Shown here in pieces: positions 7,504 to 15,756 of a DNA stretch of 40,106 nucleotides; the first letter of the stretch is position 1; each line of letters starts with the position of its first letter. The notes under the pieces are model-generated. The model saw only the letters and a list, made by a program, of their open reading frames with translations, was not told where the DNA came from and did no database searches. Both the position numbers and the translations under genes were made by a program. Location: contig JAFDGZ010000048.1 of the NCBI GenBank assembly GCA_019309045.1, positions 1-40,106 on the forward strand, in the 5' to 3' direction. Source of the stretch: Deltaproteobacteria bacterium. Its GTDB lineage: Bacteria; Desulfobacterota; Syntrophobacteria; BM002.

Positions 7504-8696
7504 AGGCCAGAGTAGATGTAGATAAGTGCATAGCCTGTGGAGAATGTCTGGAGGTCTGTCCGGTTGAGGCCATTGAGCTGGTGGAAGAGTATGTCCAGGT
7601 CAATGACGACTGCACTCTTTGCGGCCTCTGTGTAGATGTCTGTCCAGAAGAAGCCATCAGTCTGCCCGAGTTGGTAGGCTCCAAGACCGAGGGTATAGAG
7701 GCATATCAAGGCGTCTGGGTCTTGAGTGAACACTACAACGGCAAGGTCCACAGCGTGTCTTACGAGCTTCTGGGAGTTGGTCGCAGCCTGGCAGACAAAC
7801 TCGGGGTCGAGCTAACTGCTGTGGTTCTAGGCAATGGGTTGACAGAGGTCAGTGAATATCTCATCGGCTATGGGGCTGACAGGGTTTATGTGGGCGAACA
7901 CCCAGGACTGGTGCCCGTCAATGATGAGATACATGCCAGGGTTCTCAGCAACCTCATCCGCGAAAAGAAGCCAGAAATTTTCCTGGCAGGAGCCACTGCT
8001 CAGGGCAGATCTCTGGTGCCGAGGGTTGCTGTGGCTGTGGGCACTGGGCTCACCGCAGATTGCACTGGCCTGGACATTGGTGAAGACAAGTTGCTCTATC
8101 AGACCCGCCCTGCCTTTGGTGGCAATGTGATGGCCACAATCGTCTGTCCAAATCGCCGGCCGCAAATGGCCACTGTGCGTCCGAGGGTGATGCGCAAACC
8201 GGAATTTGATCCTCGCAGGCAGGGGATGGTTGAACACTTTACGCCGCAAGAAGAGATTTTGCAGGCCCGAGTACGAGTGGTAAAGACCGTGCTGGAAGAG
8301 CAGGACAAGACTCCACTGGCAGATGCGGAAGTGGTGGTCACTGGCGGGCGGGGGCTGCAGAAGGCGGAGAATTTTGCCCTGATCGAAGAACTGGCTGGTC
8401 TCCTCAACGGTGCAGTGGGAGCGAGCCGCAGCGTGGTGGATGAAGGCTGGCAGCCATACAGCCATCAGGTTGGTCAGACCGGCAAGACTGTTTCACCCAA
8501 GCTCTACATGGCGTGCGGTGTCTCCGGCGCCATCCAACATGTGGTCGGCATGCAGGGGTCCGAGATTATTGTGGCGATAAACAAGGATCCGCACGCTCCC
8601 ATCTTTGATGTGGCTAATTATGGCATTGTTGCCGACCTTTTCGAATTTCTGCCGGTGCTGGTAAAAAAGATTCGGGAGCGGCGGGGAGAGTTTTAA
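7500..8696 (+). CDS. etfA: Electron transfer flavoprotein alpha subunit with N-terminal 2[4Fe-4S] ferredoxin domain
   Basis: The 398-residue protein is longer than classical EtfA (about 310-330). Residues 1-60 form a bacterial-ferredoxin domain with two CxxCxxCxxxCP clusters (Cys 10, 13, 16, 20 and 38, 41, 44, 48). The EtfA N-domain follows, then the FAD domain with VTGGRGL, GQTGKTVSP and SGAIQH. Fe-S-fused EtfA occurs in anaerobes and is thought to wire ETF to other iron-sulfur oxidoreductases. It begins inside the etfB stop (ATGA), with AGGAG near 7481. No gene for a membrane Fe-S ETF oxidoreductase lies in the window. Confidence 0.95.
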   Translation: MKARVDVDKCIACGECLEVCPVEAIELVEEYVQVNDDCTLCGLCVDVCPEEAISLPELVGSKTEGIEAYQGVWVLSEHYNGKVHSVSYELLGVGRSLADKLGVELTAVVLGNGLTEVSEYLIGYGADRVYVGEHPGLVPVNDEIHARVLSNLIREKKPEIFLAGATAQGRSLVPRVAVAVGTGLTADCTGLDIGEDKLLYQTRPAFGGNVMATIVCPNRRPQMATVRPRVMRKPEFDPRRQGMVEHFTPQEEILQARVRVVKTVLEEQDKTPLADAEVVVTGGRGLQKAENFALIEELAGLLNGAVGASRSVVDEGWQPYSHQVGQTGKTVSPKLYMACGVSGAIQHVVGMQGSEIIVAINKDPHAPIFDVANYGIVADLFEFLPVLVKKIRERRGEF

Positions 8697-8767
8697 ATGC
8701 GGAATGCGGAATTGGGAATGGTGGGGCAGGTCAAGACTGGCCAGATTGATTGAGACAGGGAGGAGAG

Positions 8768-9520
8768 ATGGCTGACAAAGAGCAGAGGGTGGCTGTGGTT
8801 ACCGGGGGCTCCCGGGGAATTGGCCGGGCTATTATCATGGCGCTGGCAGAGCCGGGATTGTATGTGGTCTTCAATCATTACGATCCTCCTGAGGACACTG
8901 CAGCGGCAGAAACCATTGCTTTGGTCCAGGAACGCGGCTGTCAGATTGAAGGCGTGCGCCTGGATGTCTCCGACTATGGAGCGGTGCAGGAATTTTTCCG
9001 AGATATAGCCAAGCGGTTGGGCAGGGTGGACATCCTGGTCAACAATGCGGGCATAACCAGGGATAATTTTCTGACCAGGATGAAAGAGGCTGACTGGGAT
9101 GCTGTGCTGGCGGTCAACCTCAAGAGTGCTTTCAACTGCACCCAGGCTGCCAGTCGCTATATGATGAAGCAGCGCTACGGGCGCATTGTCAACATTGCTT
9201 CTGTGGTGGGTGCCATGGGAAACGCAGGGCAGGCAAACTATGCCGCTTCAAAAGCTGGTCTCATTGGCTTTACCAAGTCGGTGGCCCGGGAATTGGCGGG
9301 GCGCAACATTACAGTGAACGCCGTGGCACCGGGTTTTATCGAGACCGACATGACTGCGGTCCTTTCGGAAAAGGTAAAGGAGGCCTTTCTGGCCCAGATT
9401 CCTCTGAAGCGGGCAGGGAAGCCGGAAGACGTTGCCCGGGTGGTCGCCTTTCTTGTCTCGGAGGCGGCATCCTATATCACTGGGCAGGTTATCCACGTAA
9501 ATGGCGGCATGTATATGTAA
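8768..9520 (+). CDS. fabG: 3-oxoacyl-ACP reductase
   Basis: NADPH-dependent short-chain dehydrogenase (250 residues) reducing 3-oxoacyl-ACP. It has the nucleotide motif TGGSRGIG at 12-19, NNAG near 92-95, and catalytic S145, Y158, K162 with the spacing of E. coli FabG. The C-terminus ITGQVIHVNGGMYM is typical of FabG rather than other SDRs. ATG 8768 follows AGGGAGGAG. No acpP gene follows, although fabG-acpP-fabF is a common order. Confidence 0.93.
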   Translation: MADKEQRVAVVTGGSRGIGRAIIMALAEPGLYVVFNHYDPPEDTAAAETIALVQERGCQIEGVRLDVSDYGAVQEFFRDIAKRLGRVDILVNNAGITRDNFLTRMKEADWDAVLAVNLKSAFNCTQAASRYMMKQRYGRIVNIASVVGAMGNAGQANYAASKAGLIGFTKSVARELAGRNITVNAVAPGFIETDMTAVLSEKVKEAFLAQIPLKRAGKPEDVARVVAFLVSEAASYITGQVIHVNGGMYM

Positions 9521-9636
9521 TAGTCATAGCCGGGAGACTGCCCCGAAGTTTTTCTGGTAATAGGTCTAGAAAGTGCTATATTTGGACGTTGGAAATCTTT
9601 CGAGATTTCTCTTCGTCGGAAAACTAAGGAAGAGAA

Positions 9637-10878
9637 ATGCAGCGAAGGGTAGTAATTACAGGACTGGGATTGGTCACACCCATAGGTATTGGCAAGGAAG
9701 AAACCTGGAAATCTCTGGTGGCAGGAAAGCCAGGCATCAGCCGGATCACCAAGTTTGATGCCAGCAGCATGGCTACTCAGATTGCTGGGGAGGTGAAAAA
9801 CTTCAAGCCTGAAGATTTTCTCTCTCGCAAGGAAATCAGGCGGATGGATGACTTTGTCATGTATGCACTGGCAGCGGCTCGCCTGGCCACTGAGGATGCC
9901 TCCCTGACAATCAACGGCAGAAACGCCAATAGGGTGGGCGTCATCACCGGCTGTGGCCTTGGCGGTCTGAGAACCATTGAAAAATATCATAAAATTCTCC
10001 TGGAGGAAGGGCCGAAAAAGATCAGCCCCTTTTTCATTCCTATGCTTATTGCCAATATGGCGCCGGGACAGATCTCTATAGCCTTTGGCGCCAAAGGACC
10101 AAACGTTTCCATCGAGACAGCCTGCGCTGCGGGCAGTCACGCAGTGGGTGATGCTTTCAAGATGATTCAGAGAGGGGCGGCTGATGTGATGATCACCGGC
10201 GGAGTGGAGGCCACAGTGACACCTCTAGCCATCAGTGGCTTCAATGCCATGCGTGCCATTTCCACCAGAAATGATGATCCGGAAAGGGCCTCGCGACCGT
10301 TCGATCGTGACAGAGACGGCTTTGTCCTGGCTGAAGGCGCGGGAATAATTATTATGGAGGCGCTGGAGCATGCCCTGGAGAGAGGGGCGAACATCTACGC
10401 GGAGCTCATTGGCTATGGACTCAGCGGCGATGCTTTTCACATGGCAGCGCCTGCTCCGGAAGGTGAGGGCATGGCGCGCTGCATGCAGATGGCCCTGGAT
10501 GATGCTGGCATAGAGCCACAGGAGATTGATTACATCAATGCCCACGGCACCTCCACTGATCTCAACGACAAGTATGAGACCCAGGCGATCAAGACCGTCT
10601 TTGGCGAACACAGTTACCGACTGGCAGTAAGTTCCACCAAGTCCATGACCGGACATCTTCTTGGTGGTGCAGGGGGAGTGGAGGCCGCCTTTACTGTATT
10701 GGCTTTGCGGGAGGGTATTATTCCTCCCACCATAAATTATGAAAATCCCGATCCTGACTGTGATCTGGATTACGTACCCAATACCAGTCGTAAGGCTGAT
10801 ATCCGCACAGCCCTATCCAATTCCTTTGGCTTCGGTGGCACCAATGCTGCCCTGGTGTTCCGACGCTACGATTCTTGA
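9637..10878 (+). CDS. fabF: 3-oxoacyl-ACP synthase II (KAS II)
   Basis: Elongating condensing enzyme of type II fatty acid synthesis, 413 residues, the normal FabF length. The Cys-His-His triad is C163 (ETACAAGSH), H303 ([11 protein letters not shown]) and H340 ([13 protein letters not shown]). The C-terminus [15 protein letters not shown] is characteristic. ATG 9637 follows an AAGGAAGAG ribosome site. The 116-nt gap after fabG holds a small hairpin with a TTCG tetraloop (GAAATCT/AGATTTC, 9592-9609) but no acyl carrier protein gene. Confidence 0.96.
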   Translation: MQRRVVITGLGLVTPIGIGKEETWKSLVAGKPGISRITKFDASSMATQIAGEVKNFKPEDFLSRKEIRRMDDFVMYALAAARLATEDASLTINGRNANRVGVITGCGLGGLRTIEKYHKILLEEGPKKISPFFIPMLIANMAPGQISIAFGAKGPNVSIETACAAGSHAVGDAFKMIQRGAADVMITGGVEATVTPLAISGFNAMRAISTRNDDPERASRPFDRDRDGFVLAEGAGIIIMEALEHALERGANIYAELIGYGLSGDAFHMAAPAPEGEGMARCMQMALDDAGIEPQEIDYINAHGTSTDLNDKYETQAIKTVFGEHSYRLAVSSTKSMTGHLLGGAGGVEAAFTVLALREGIIPPTINYENPDPDCDLDYVPNTSRKADIRTALSNSFGFGGTNAALVFRRYDS

Positions 10879-10906
10879 ATCATTGAGCAGACGACGCGGA
10901 GAAGTA

Positions 10907-11341
10907 ATGAAGATTGTCATTGGAAGCGATCATGCTGGCTTTTCGCTGAAAACAGTGCTCAAGCCCTATTTGCAAGAACTTGGATTTTCTGTTGAAGATG
11001 TTGGCTGTGAAAGGGAACAGTCCGTGGACTACCCTCAGTATGGCAAAGAGGTGGCCAGACGCGTGAGTGAGGGGGAGTTTCCCAGGGGGATTCTCATTTG
11101 CGGCTCCGGGTTGGGAATGTCAATGGTTGCCAACAGATTCAAGGGGGTGCGGGCAGCCCTCTGTCATGACCTCTACAGTGCCATCTTGAGCCGACGCCAC
11201 AATGACGCCAATCTCCTGGTGCTGGGAGGGAGGCTGATTGGTACTGATGCTGCCAAAGAGATCGTCCGGGTGTGGTTTGCCACCGATTTCGATGGAGGGC
11301 GGCATCAACGCAGGGTTGCGCAAATGGACGACTGCTCTTGA
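10907..11341 (+). CDS. rpiB: Ribose-5-phosphate isomerase B
   Basis: Interconverts ribose-5-phosphate and ribulose-5-phosphate. The 144-residue protein begins MKIVIGSDHAGF and contains GILICGSGLGMSMVANRFKGVRAA and SRRHNDANLLVLGGR. These are the RpiB/LacA-family substrate and catalytic segments (a Cys in the CGSG loop, C65). I chose ATG 10907 (GGAG 5 nt upstream); the frame is open further upstream into fabF but would add an unrelated leader. The fabF-rpiB-glyA order is common in Desulfobacterota. Ribulose-5-phosphate also feeds RibBA, encoded further downstream. Confidence 0.93.
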   Translation: MKIVIGSDHAGFSLKTVLKPYLQELGFSVEDVGCEREQSVDYPQYGKEVARRVSEGEFPRGILICGSGLGMSMVANRFKGVRAALCHDLYSAILSRRHNDANLLVLGGRLIGTDAAKEIVRVWFATDFDGGRHQRRVAQMDDCS

Positions 11342-11433
11342 AGTTGATAATTTACGGCAGAAACGAGGGACTGAGAAGAGGGCAGCCGGAGTTGTGAGGG
11401 GTTGACAGGAGGCGCAGGGAGGGTGACACAGAA

Positions 11434-12693
11434 ATGACGAGGCTGGAACAGGTGGATCCTCAGGTCGCTGAGGCCATTCGCCTGGAAGAAGAACGACAGC
11501 TGAGAAGACTGGAACTCATCGCCTCGGAAAATTTTGCCAGCCAGGCTGTCCGGGAGGCGCAGAGTAGCGTGCTTACCAACAAGTATGCTGAGGGCTATCC
11601 TGGAGCCCGCTATTACGGGGGCTGTGAATTTGCTGACAGGGCTGAAACACTGGCAATCGAGCGGGCGCGCCAGTTGTTTGGTGCAGAATATGTCAATGTT
11701 CAGCCTCATTCCGGGTCTCAGGCGAACATGGCAGTCTATTTCTCGGTGTTGCAGCCGGGAGATACAATTATGGGTATGAACCTGCGCCACGGAGGTCATT
11801 TGACCCATGGCAGCCCGGTGAGTTTTTCCGGCAGGCTTTATAAAGTAGTATCCTATGGAGTAGATCGCCACACTGAGACCATCGACATGGATGAGTTCAG
11901 CCGATTGGCGAAGGAGGCCAGGCCCAAGCTGGTAATTGCTGGTGCCAGCGCCTACCCGAGAATTATCGATTTTGCTGCCTTTCGACAGGTATGTGACCAG
12001 ATCGGCGCTTACCTCATGGTGGATATGGCTCACATTGCCGGTCTGGTGGCTGCCGGTCTGCATCCATCTCCTGTACCGGAAGCCGACTTTGTTACTTCCA
12101 CCACCCATAAGACACTGCGAGGACCAAGAGGCGGCCTTATTTTGGCAAAAGAAATTCATGGCCGTAAAATAGACAAGGAAATCTTTCCCGGCATCCAGGG
12201 TGGCCCCCTGATGCATGTGATTGCAGCCAAGGCAGTAGCTTTCAAGGAGGCACTCACCGGAGATTTCAAAAGCTACCAGGAGCAGGTGATACTCAATGCC
12301 AAGAGGTTGGCTGCTGAGCTGTCTGAGCGAGATTTCCGGCTGGTCTCCGGCGGTACGGACAATCATATGATGCTGCTAGATCTGCGCAGCAAAGGACTGA
12401 CCGGCTCTGAAGCAGAGCTGGTATTGGATCAGGCAGGGATCACTGTCAATAAGAACACCATACCTTTTGACCCCGAAAAACCACATATCAGCAGTGGCAT
12501 AAGAATCGGCACCGCAGCCATAACCACGCGTGGTATGGTTGACAACGATATGATCACTATTGCAGAGTTTATTCACCGGGCCATTGAAAGCAGGGGACGG
12601 CTGGAAACTGTGGCCCAGATTTGCGGAGAAGTCGCTGAATTTTGTTCACAATTTCCTCTCCACAAACCGGTTTCCAAGCAAGAGGCGGCTTGA
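11434..12693 (+). CDS. glyA: Serine hydroxymethyltransferase
   Basis: PLP enzyme converting serine plus tetrahydrofolate to glycine plus methylene-THF. The 419-residue length matches bacterial GlyA. ELIASENF at about 27-34, [13 protein letters not shown] at 51-63 and PHSGSQAN at 91-98 are present. The PLP lysine K226 lies in [14 protein letters not shown]. Start ATG 11434, with GGAGG about 15 nt upstream. The 3' end is 3 bp from the dCMP deaminase start. Confidence 0.97.
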   Translation: MTRLEQVDPQVAEAIRLEEERQLRRLELIASENFASQAVREAQSSVLTNKYAEGYPGARYYGGCEFADRAETLAIERARQLFGAEYVNVQPHSGSQANMAVYFSVLQPGDTIMGMNLRHGGHLTHGSPVSFSGRLYKVVSYGVDRHTETIDMDEFSRLAKEARPKLVIAGASAYPRIIDFAAFRQVCDQIGAYLMVDMAHIAGLVAAGLHPSPVPEADFVTSTTHKTLRGPRGGLILAKEIHGRKIDKEIFPGIQGGPLMHVIAAKAVAFKEALTGDFKSYQEQVILNAKRLAAELSERDFRLVSGGTDNHMMLLDLRSKGLTGSEAELVLDQAGITVNKNTIPFDPEKPHISSGIRIGTAAITTRGMVDNDMITIAEFIHRAIESRGRLETVAQICGEVAEFCSQFPLHKPVSKQEAA

Positions 12694-12696
12694 ACA

Positions 12697-13152
12697 ATGG
12701 AGCGGCCGAGCTGGGAAGCCTATTTTATGGAGATCACCCATCTGGTGTCCCGCCGCTCCACGTGTAGAAGGAGGCATGTGGGGGCGGTGCTCGTCAAAGA
12801 CAGACGCATCCTGGCCACAGGGTATAATGGAGCTCCTTCCGGCCTGCCCCATTGTCTCGATGTGGGCTGCCTGCGGGAATTGAACGCCATCCCTTCTGGC
12901 GAGCGCCATGAACTTTGTCGGGGTCTACATGCAGAGCAAAACGTCATTATACAGGCAGCGCGGCACGGCATACCAATTCAGGGTGCTACCCTTTACTGTA
13001 CCACCATGCCGTGCGTGATCTGCGCCAAAATGATTATTAACGCAGGAATTGTTTCGGTATATTATGAAGAGGGATATGCAGACGAATTGTCTTCGGATAT
13101 GTTCAGCCAAGCCAATATTGAACTGATTAGGTGGAGCCCGCAACGGAGGTGA
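12697..13152 (+). CDS. Deoxycytidylate (dCMP) deaminase
   Basis: Zinc-dependent deaminase (151 residues) making dUMP from dCMP for thymidylate synthesis; GlyA next door makes the methylene-THF used by thymidylate synthase. Zinc/catalytic motif HAEQN has H78 and E80, and [10 protein letters not shown] has C106 and C109. The [10 protein letters not shown] segment near 44-53 and the second Cys/His-rich part are typical of the ComEB/dCMP deaminase family. Start ATG 12697 is 3 bp after the glyA stop, with the ribosome site inside glyA. Confidence 0.92.
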   Translation: MERPSWEAYFMEITHLVSRRSTCRRRHVGAVLVKDRRILATGYNGAPSGLPHCLDVGCLRELNAIPSGERHELCRGLHAEQNVIIQAARHGIPIQGATLYCTTMPCVICAKMIINAGIVSVYYEEGYADELSSDMFSQANIELIRWSPQRR

Positions 13153-13159
13153 GTCAGTC

Positions 13160-13618
13160 ATGAAGTGCCCCTACTGCGATCACTTGAAGACCCGGGTAAT
13201 CGATTCACGGCCCGGCAATGGCAGCAATCACACCCGCCGCCGCCGTCTTTGCGACAGCTGCGGTCGTCGTTTCACCACATTTGAACGTTTTGATGACAAC
13301 AAACCTCTGGTTATAAAAAAGGACGGTCGTCTAGAGGTCTTCGATCGTAGTAAGCTGCTCGAGGGCCTGCGGAAGGCATGCGCCAAACTGCCGGTGCCCG
13401 AAGGAGATCTGAGTCGAATTGCGGGCGAGATCGAGACCAAACTGCAATCTAGTCGGCGGCGCAAGTTTCGCAGCAAGACTCTCGGTGATTGGGCTGCGGC
13501 TGCCCTGAGGCATACTCATCCGGTGGCCTACATCCGCTACAGTATGGTACACCGTCGAGTCGAAGATCTTCAGGGTATCCAGGCACTTTTGAGCAAGGGT
13601 GTGGAGCCCTCGCGTTAA
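13160..13618 (+). CDS. nrdR: Transcriptional repressor NrdR
   Basis: Nucleotide-sensing repressor of ribonucleotide reductase genes. The 152-residue protein has an N-terminal zinc ribbon (C3, C6, C31, C34; MKCPYC ... CDSCGRRFTTFE). An ATP-cone domain runs from about residue 49 (VIKKDGRLEVFDRSKL). Start ATG 13160 has GGAGGTGA 8-15 nt upstream. nrdR directly upstream of ribD is a widespread bacterial arrangement. No NrdR box or nrd gene is seen here. Confidence 0.96.
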   Translation: MKCPYCDHLKTRVIDSRPGNGSNHTRRRRLCDSCGRRFTTFERFDDNKPLVIKKDGRLEVFDRSKLLEGLRKACAKLPVPEGDLSRIAGEIETKLQSSRRRKFRSKTLGDWAAAALRHTHPVAYIRYSMVHRRVEDLQGIQALLSKGVEPSR

Positions 13619-13654
13619 TATTCTGATTTGCTGCAACATCGAGATTAAATAAGC

Positions 13655-14797
13655 GTGTCATCACAAAGGTCTTTGACAAGAGAAGATAAAGTTTTCATGC
13701 AGCAGGCTCTGAGACTGGCTGCTCGCGGGCTGGGGCACACTTCACCAAATCCTGTTGTGGGCGCTGTAGTGGTCAACAGGGAGCTGGTAGTAGGAAAGGG
13801 CTATCATCGAGAAGCCGGCGGTCCTCATGCTGAAATACATGCACTTCAACAAGCGGCCGAGCGTGCCCGAGGGGGGACGCTCTACGTTACCCTCGAACCC
13901 TGCAACCATCACGGCCGGACTCCTCCCTGTACGGAAGCCATTTTACGCAGCGGCATCAGCCGGGTGGTAGTGGGCTGTCTAGACCCCAATCCGCATGTAG
14001 CAGGGGGGGGCGCTGAATTTCTCAGAAGACATGGACTCCAGGTAGACATTGGCCTTCTGCACGAGCAATGCCAGCGGCTCAACGAGGCTTTCATAAAACA
14101 TGCAACGACAGGCCTCCCTCTGGTATTGGCAAAAGTTGCTGCCAGCCTGGATGGAAAAATTGCCAGCAATTCTGGTGATTCACAATGGATTTCCAACGAG
14201 CACTCCAGGCATTACGCTCATCGCCTGCGCCAACAGGTGGATGCAATTCTGGTGGGCATAGGTACGGTATTGGCCGATAATCCCAGACTCACGGTGAGGC
14301 TGCCGGGCAGGAAGAGAAAAAGGCCTCCATTGAGAGTCATCCTGGACAGCCGCCTCCGTACTCCTCCTGCCAGTCAGATAATTTCCACAACTTCTGAAGC
14401 GCCAACTCTCATTGTAACTGGCCCCTCCCCGGCGAGAGAAAAGAAGAGATTACTCGAAGAGAGACAGGTAGAGGTCGTCTCCCTGCCGGTAGAGAACGGC
14501 CGCATATCCCTGCCAGCGCTGCTCCGCTATCTGGGGGGGCGGGACATCCTCAGCATCATGGTAGAGGGAGGCGCCGAAGTCCACGGCAGTTTTTTCCAGA
14601 GCAAACTGGTAGACAAGGTATGTTTCTTCTTTGCCCCGAAGATAATCGGCGGCAGCGGTGCAGTACCGATGGTGGGGGGAGCAGGATTTGCCAGAATCGA
14701 GCAGGCCATTGCCCTGCAAGATATAGTAGTGCGTCGTTTTGGAGACGATATAATGGTGAGCGGCTATGTGCGGCGGCAGCTGTCAGGCCAGAGGTGA
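13655..14797 (+). CDS. ribD: Bifunctional pyrimidine deaminase/reductase of riboflavin synthesis
   Basis: Performs deamination and then ribityl reduction in riboflavin synthesis. The N-terminal deaminase (1-150) has H58/E60 in PHAEIHAL and C83/C92 in EPCNHHGRTPPC. The C-terminal reductase (about 153-375) has KVAASLDGKIA, the DAILVGIGTVLADNPRLTVR segment, and SIMVEGGAEVHGSF. At 380 residues it is a normal fusion length. The start is uncertain: GTG 13655 gives a leader typical of the family, and TTG 13673 and ATG 13697 are alternatives; no strong ribosome site is visible. Confidence 0.94.
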   Translation: MSSQRSLTREDKVFMQQALRLAARGLGHTSPNPVVGAVVVNRELVVGKGYHREAGGPHAEIHALQQAAERARGGTLYVTLEPCNHHGRTPPCTEAILRSGISRVVVGCLDPNPHVAGGGAEFLRRHGLQVDIGLLHEQCQRLNEAFIKHATTGLPLVLAKVAASLDGKIASNSGDSQWISNEHSRHYAHRLRQQVDAILVGIGTVLADNPRLTVRLPGRKRKRPPLRVILDSRLRTPPASQIISTTSEAPTLIVTGPSPAREKKRLLEERQVEVVSLPVENGRISLPALLRYLGGRDILSIMVEGGAEVHGSFFQSKLVDKVCFFFAPKIIGGSGAVPMVGGAGFARIEQAIALQDIVVRRFGDDIMVSGYVRRQLSGQR

Positions 14798-14826
14798 TTC
14801 AGGAACTAACTTATTAAAGAGGCAGC

Positions 14827-15483
14827 ATGTTTACCGGGTTAGTTGAGGGTGTGGGAACAATTGTGCGGCTGCAGCCGAGGGCAGCTGGGATGCGGCTCAG
14901 TATCCAAGCGCCCTTTGATCTGACAGATGTGCACATAGGTGAAAGCATTGCAGTTGAAGGCGCCTGTCTCACCGTGATCTCTATAGAGGGAAACGTTTTT
15001 ACAGTGGACGTTTCCCAGGAGACTTTGCAGCGAACCACCCTGGCTCATCAGCGCCACGGTGACAAGGTCAATCTGGAACGCGCCCTGAAACTTGGTGATC
15101 GGTTGGGCGGCCATCTGGTCAATGGACATGTGGATGGCAGGGGTAGATTGCTCGAGAGCAGGAGGGCGGGAGAGTCCCAGATGCTGAGATTCGCAGCTCC
15201 CCCGGAAGTATGCCGCTATCTAGTGGAAAAGGGATCCGTGGCAGTAAACGGTGTCAGTTTGACCATAAACCGCTGTTCCGATGAGGACTTCGAGGTAAAC
15301 ATCGTGCCGCATACTGCGCGCTCAACGACTCTTGGAAGTTTGCAGGTAGGCACAGAGGTTAACATAGAAGTTGATCCCATTGGCAAGTACGTGGAGAAAT
15401 TCATGCGGCAAATGCGCCACCAAGATGAGAAGAGCCAAGTTGGTGTTGATCGGAATTTTCTCGGCAAACATGGCTTTCTTTGA
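14827..15483 (+). CDS. ribE: Riboflavin synthase (alpha chain)
   Basis: Dismutates two 6,7-dimethyl-8-ribityllumazine molecules to riboflavin. The 218-residue protein starts MFTGLVEGVGTI, the invariant N-terminus. It consists of two lumazine-binding repeats (about 1-97 and 98-200), the second carrying GHVDGRG and AVNGVSLT. AAGAGG lies just upstream of ATG 14827. It is the last gene before a promoter and terminator-like structure that separate it from ribBA. Confidence 0.95.
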   Translation: MFTGLVEGVGTIVRLQPRAAGMRLSIQAPFDLTDVHIGESIAVEGACLTVISIEGNVFTVDVSQETLQRTTLAHQRHGDKVNLERALKLGDRLGGHLVNGHVDGRGRLLESRRAGESQMLRFAAPPEVCRYLVEKGSVAVNGVSLTINRCSDEDFEVNIVPHTARSTTLGSLQVGTEVNIEVDPIGKYVEKFMRQMRHQDEKSQVGVDRNFLGKHGFL

Positions 15484-15505
15484 TACAGTTGCCGCCTCTT
15501 GTGCA

Positions 15506-15533
15506 TTGTCATATGCTATGCGTGCAATATAAT
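15506..15533 (+). promoter_or_regulatory. Strong sigma70-type promoter upstream of ribBA
   Basis: TTGTCA (15506-15511), a 16-nt spacer and a perfect TATAAT (15528-15533) predict a start near 15540, 217 nt before the ribBA ATG. Part of the -35 (TTGTCA) also recurs in the inverted repeats just downstream. This would let ribBA-ribH-nusB-leuS be driven separately from ribD-ribE. Confidence 0.7.
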
Positions 15534-15535
15534 GG

Positions 15536-15583
15536 TGACAATAGATAGAGATTGTCACATTGTTTTCACTGACAATTTTTTTT
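15536..15583 (+). promoter_or_regulatory. Three-arm repeat with U-tract: candidate terminator/attenuator or operator array in the ribBA leader
   Basis: TGACAAT (15536-15542), ATTGTCA (15551-15557) and TGACAAT (15570-15576) are perfect complements. Arms 2 and 3 form a 7-bp hairpin whose 3' arm runs directly into T8 (15576-15583), an intrinsic-terminator layout. Arms 1 and 2 form a competing hairpin. The predicted transcript start (about 15540) cuts into arm 1, so for this promoter the repeats might act as DNA operators; for read-through RNA from ribE the full switch would be present. The stem is AT-rich, so terminator strength is uncertain. Confidence 0.55.
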
Positions 15584-15621
15584 CTGCTCTCTACATGAGC
15601 TATAACCGTAGTTGATGACCC

Positions 15622-15736
15622 ACTCGGCAGTGATTGTTTCTCGCGCCGAGTTTAGACAGCAGCCCCCCCTTTGAGGAGGGCCATAACAGTCGAGCAGCTC
15701 TCCCTGGCCTTTCAGCAGATCTGCTAATCAGGGAGA
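15622..15736 (+). promoter_or_regulatory. Structured 5' leader of ribBA (two hairpins)
   Basis: ACTCGGC (15622-15628) pairs with GCCGAGT (15645-15651). TCTCCCTG (15699-15706) pairs with CAGGGAGA (15729-15736) and encloses the palindrome AGCAGATCTGCT (15714-15725). The ribosome site TAGGAG (15744-15749) lies just 3' of the second hairpin. The conserved FMN riboswitch (RFN) sequence blocks are not recognisable here, so any control would be by another mechanism. Confidence 0.45.
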
Positions 15737-15756
15737 CAGCCTCTAGGAGTTGAAAG

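Noticed and set aside
11305-12366. Leftward open frame of 353 codons
   Set aside because: It is antisense to glyA and the rpiB end; composition is not protein-like.
15484-15756. FMN (RFN) riboswitch upstream of ribBA
   Set aside because: The conserved RFN sequence blocks and multi-branch order are not recognisable; only unrelated hairpins are seen.
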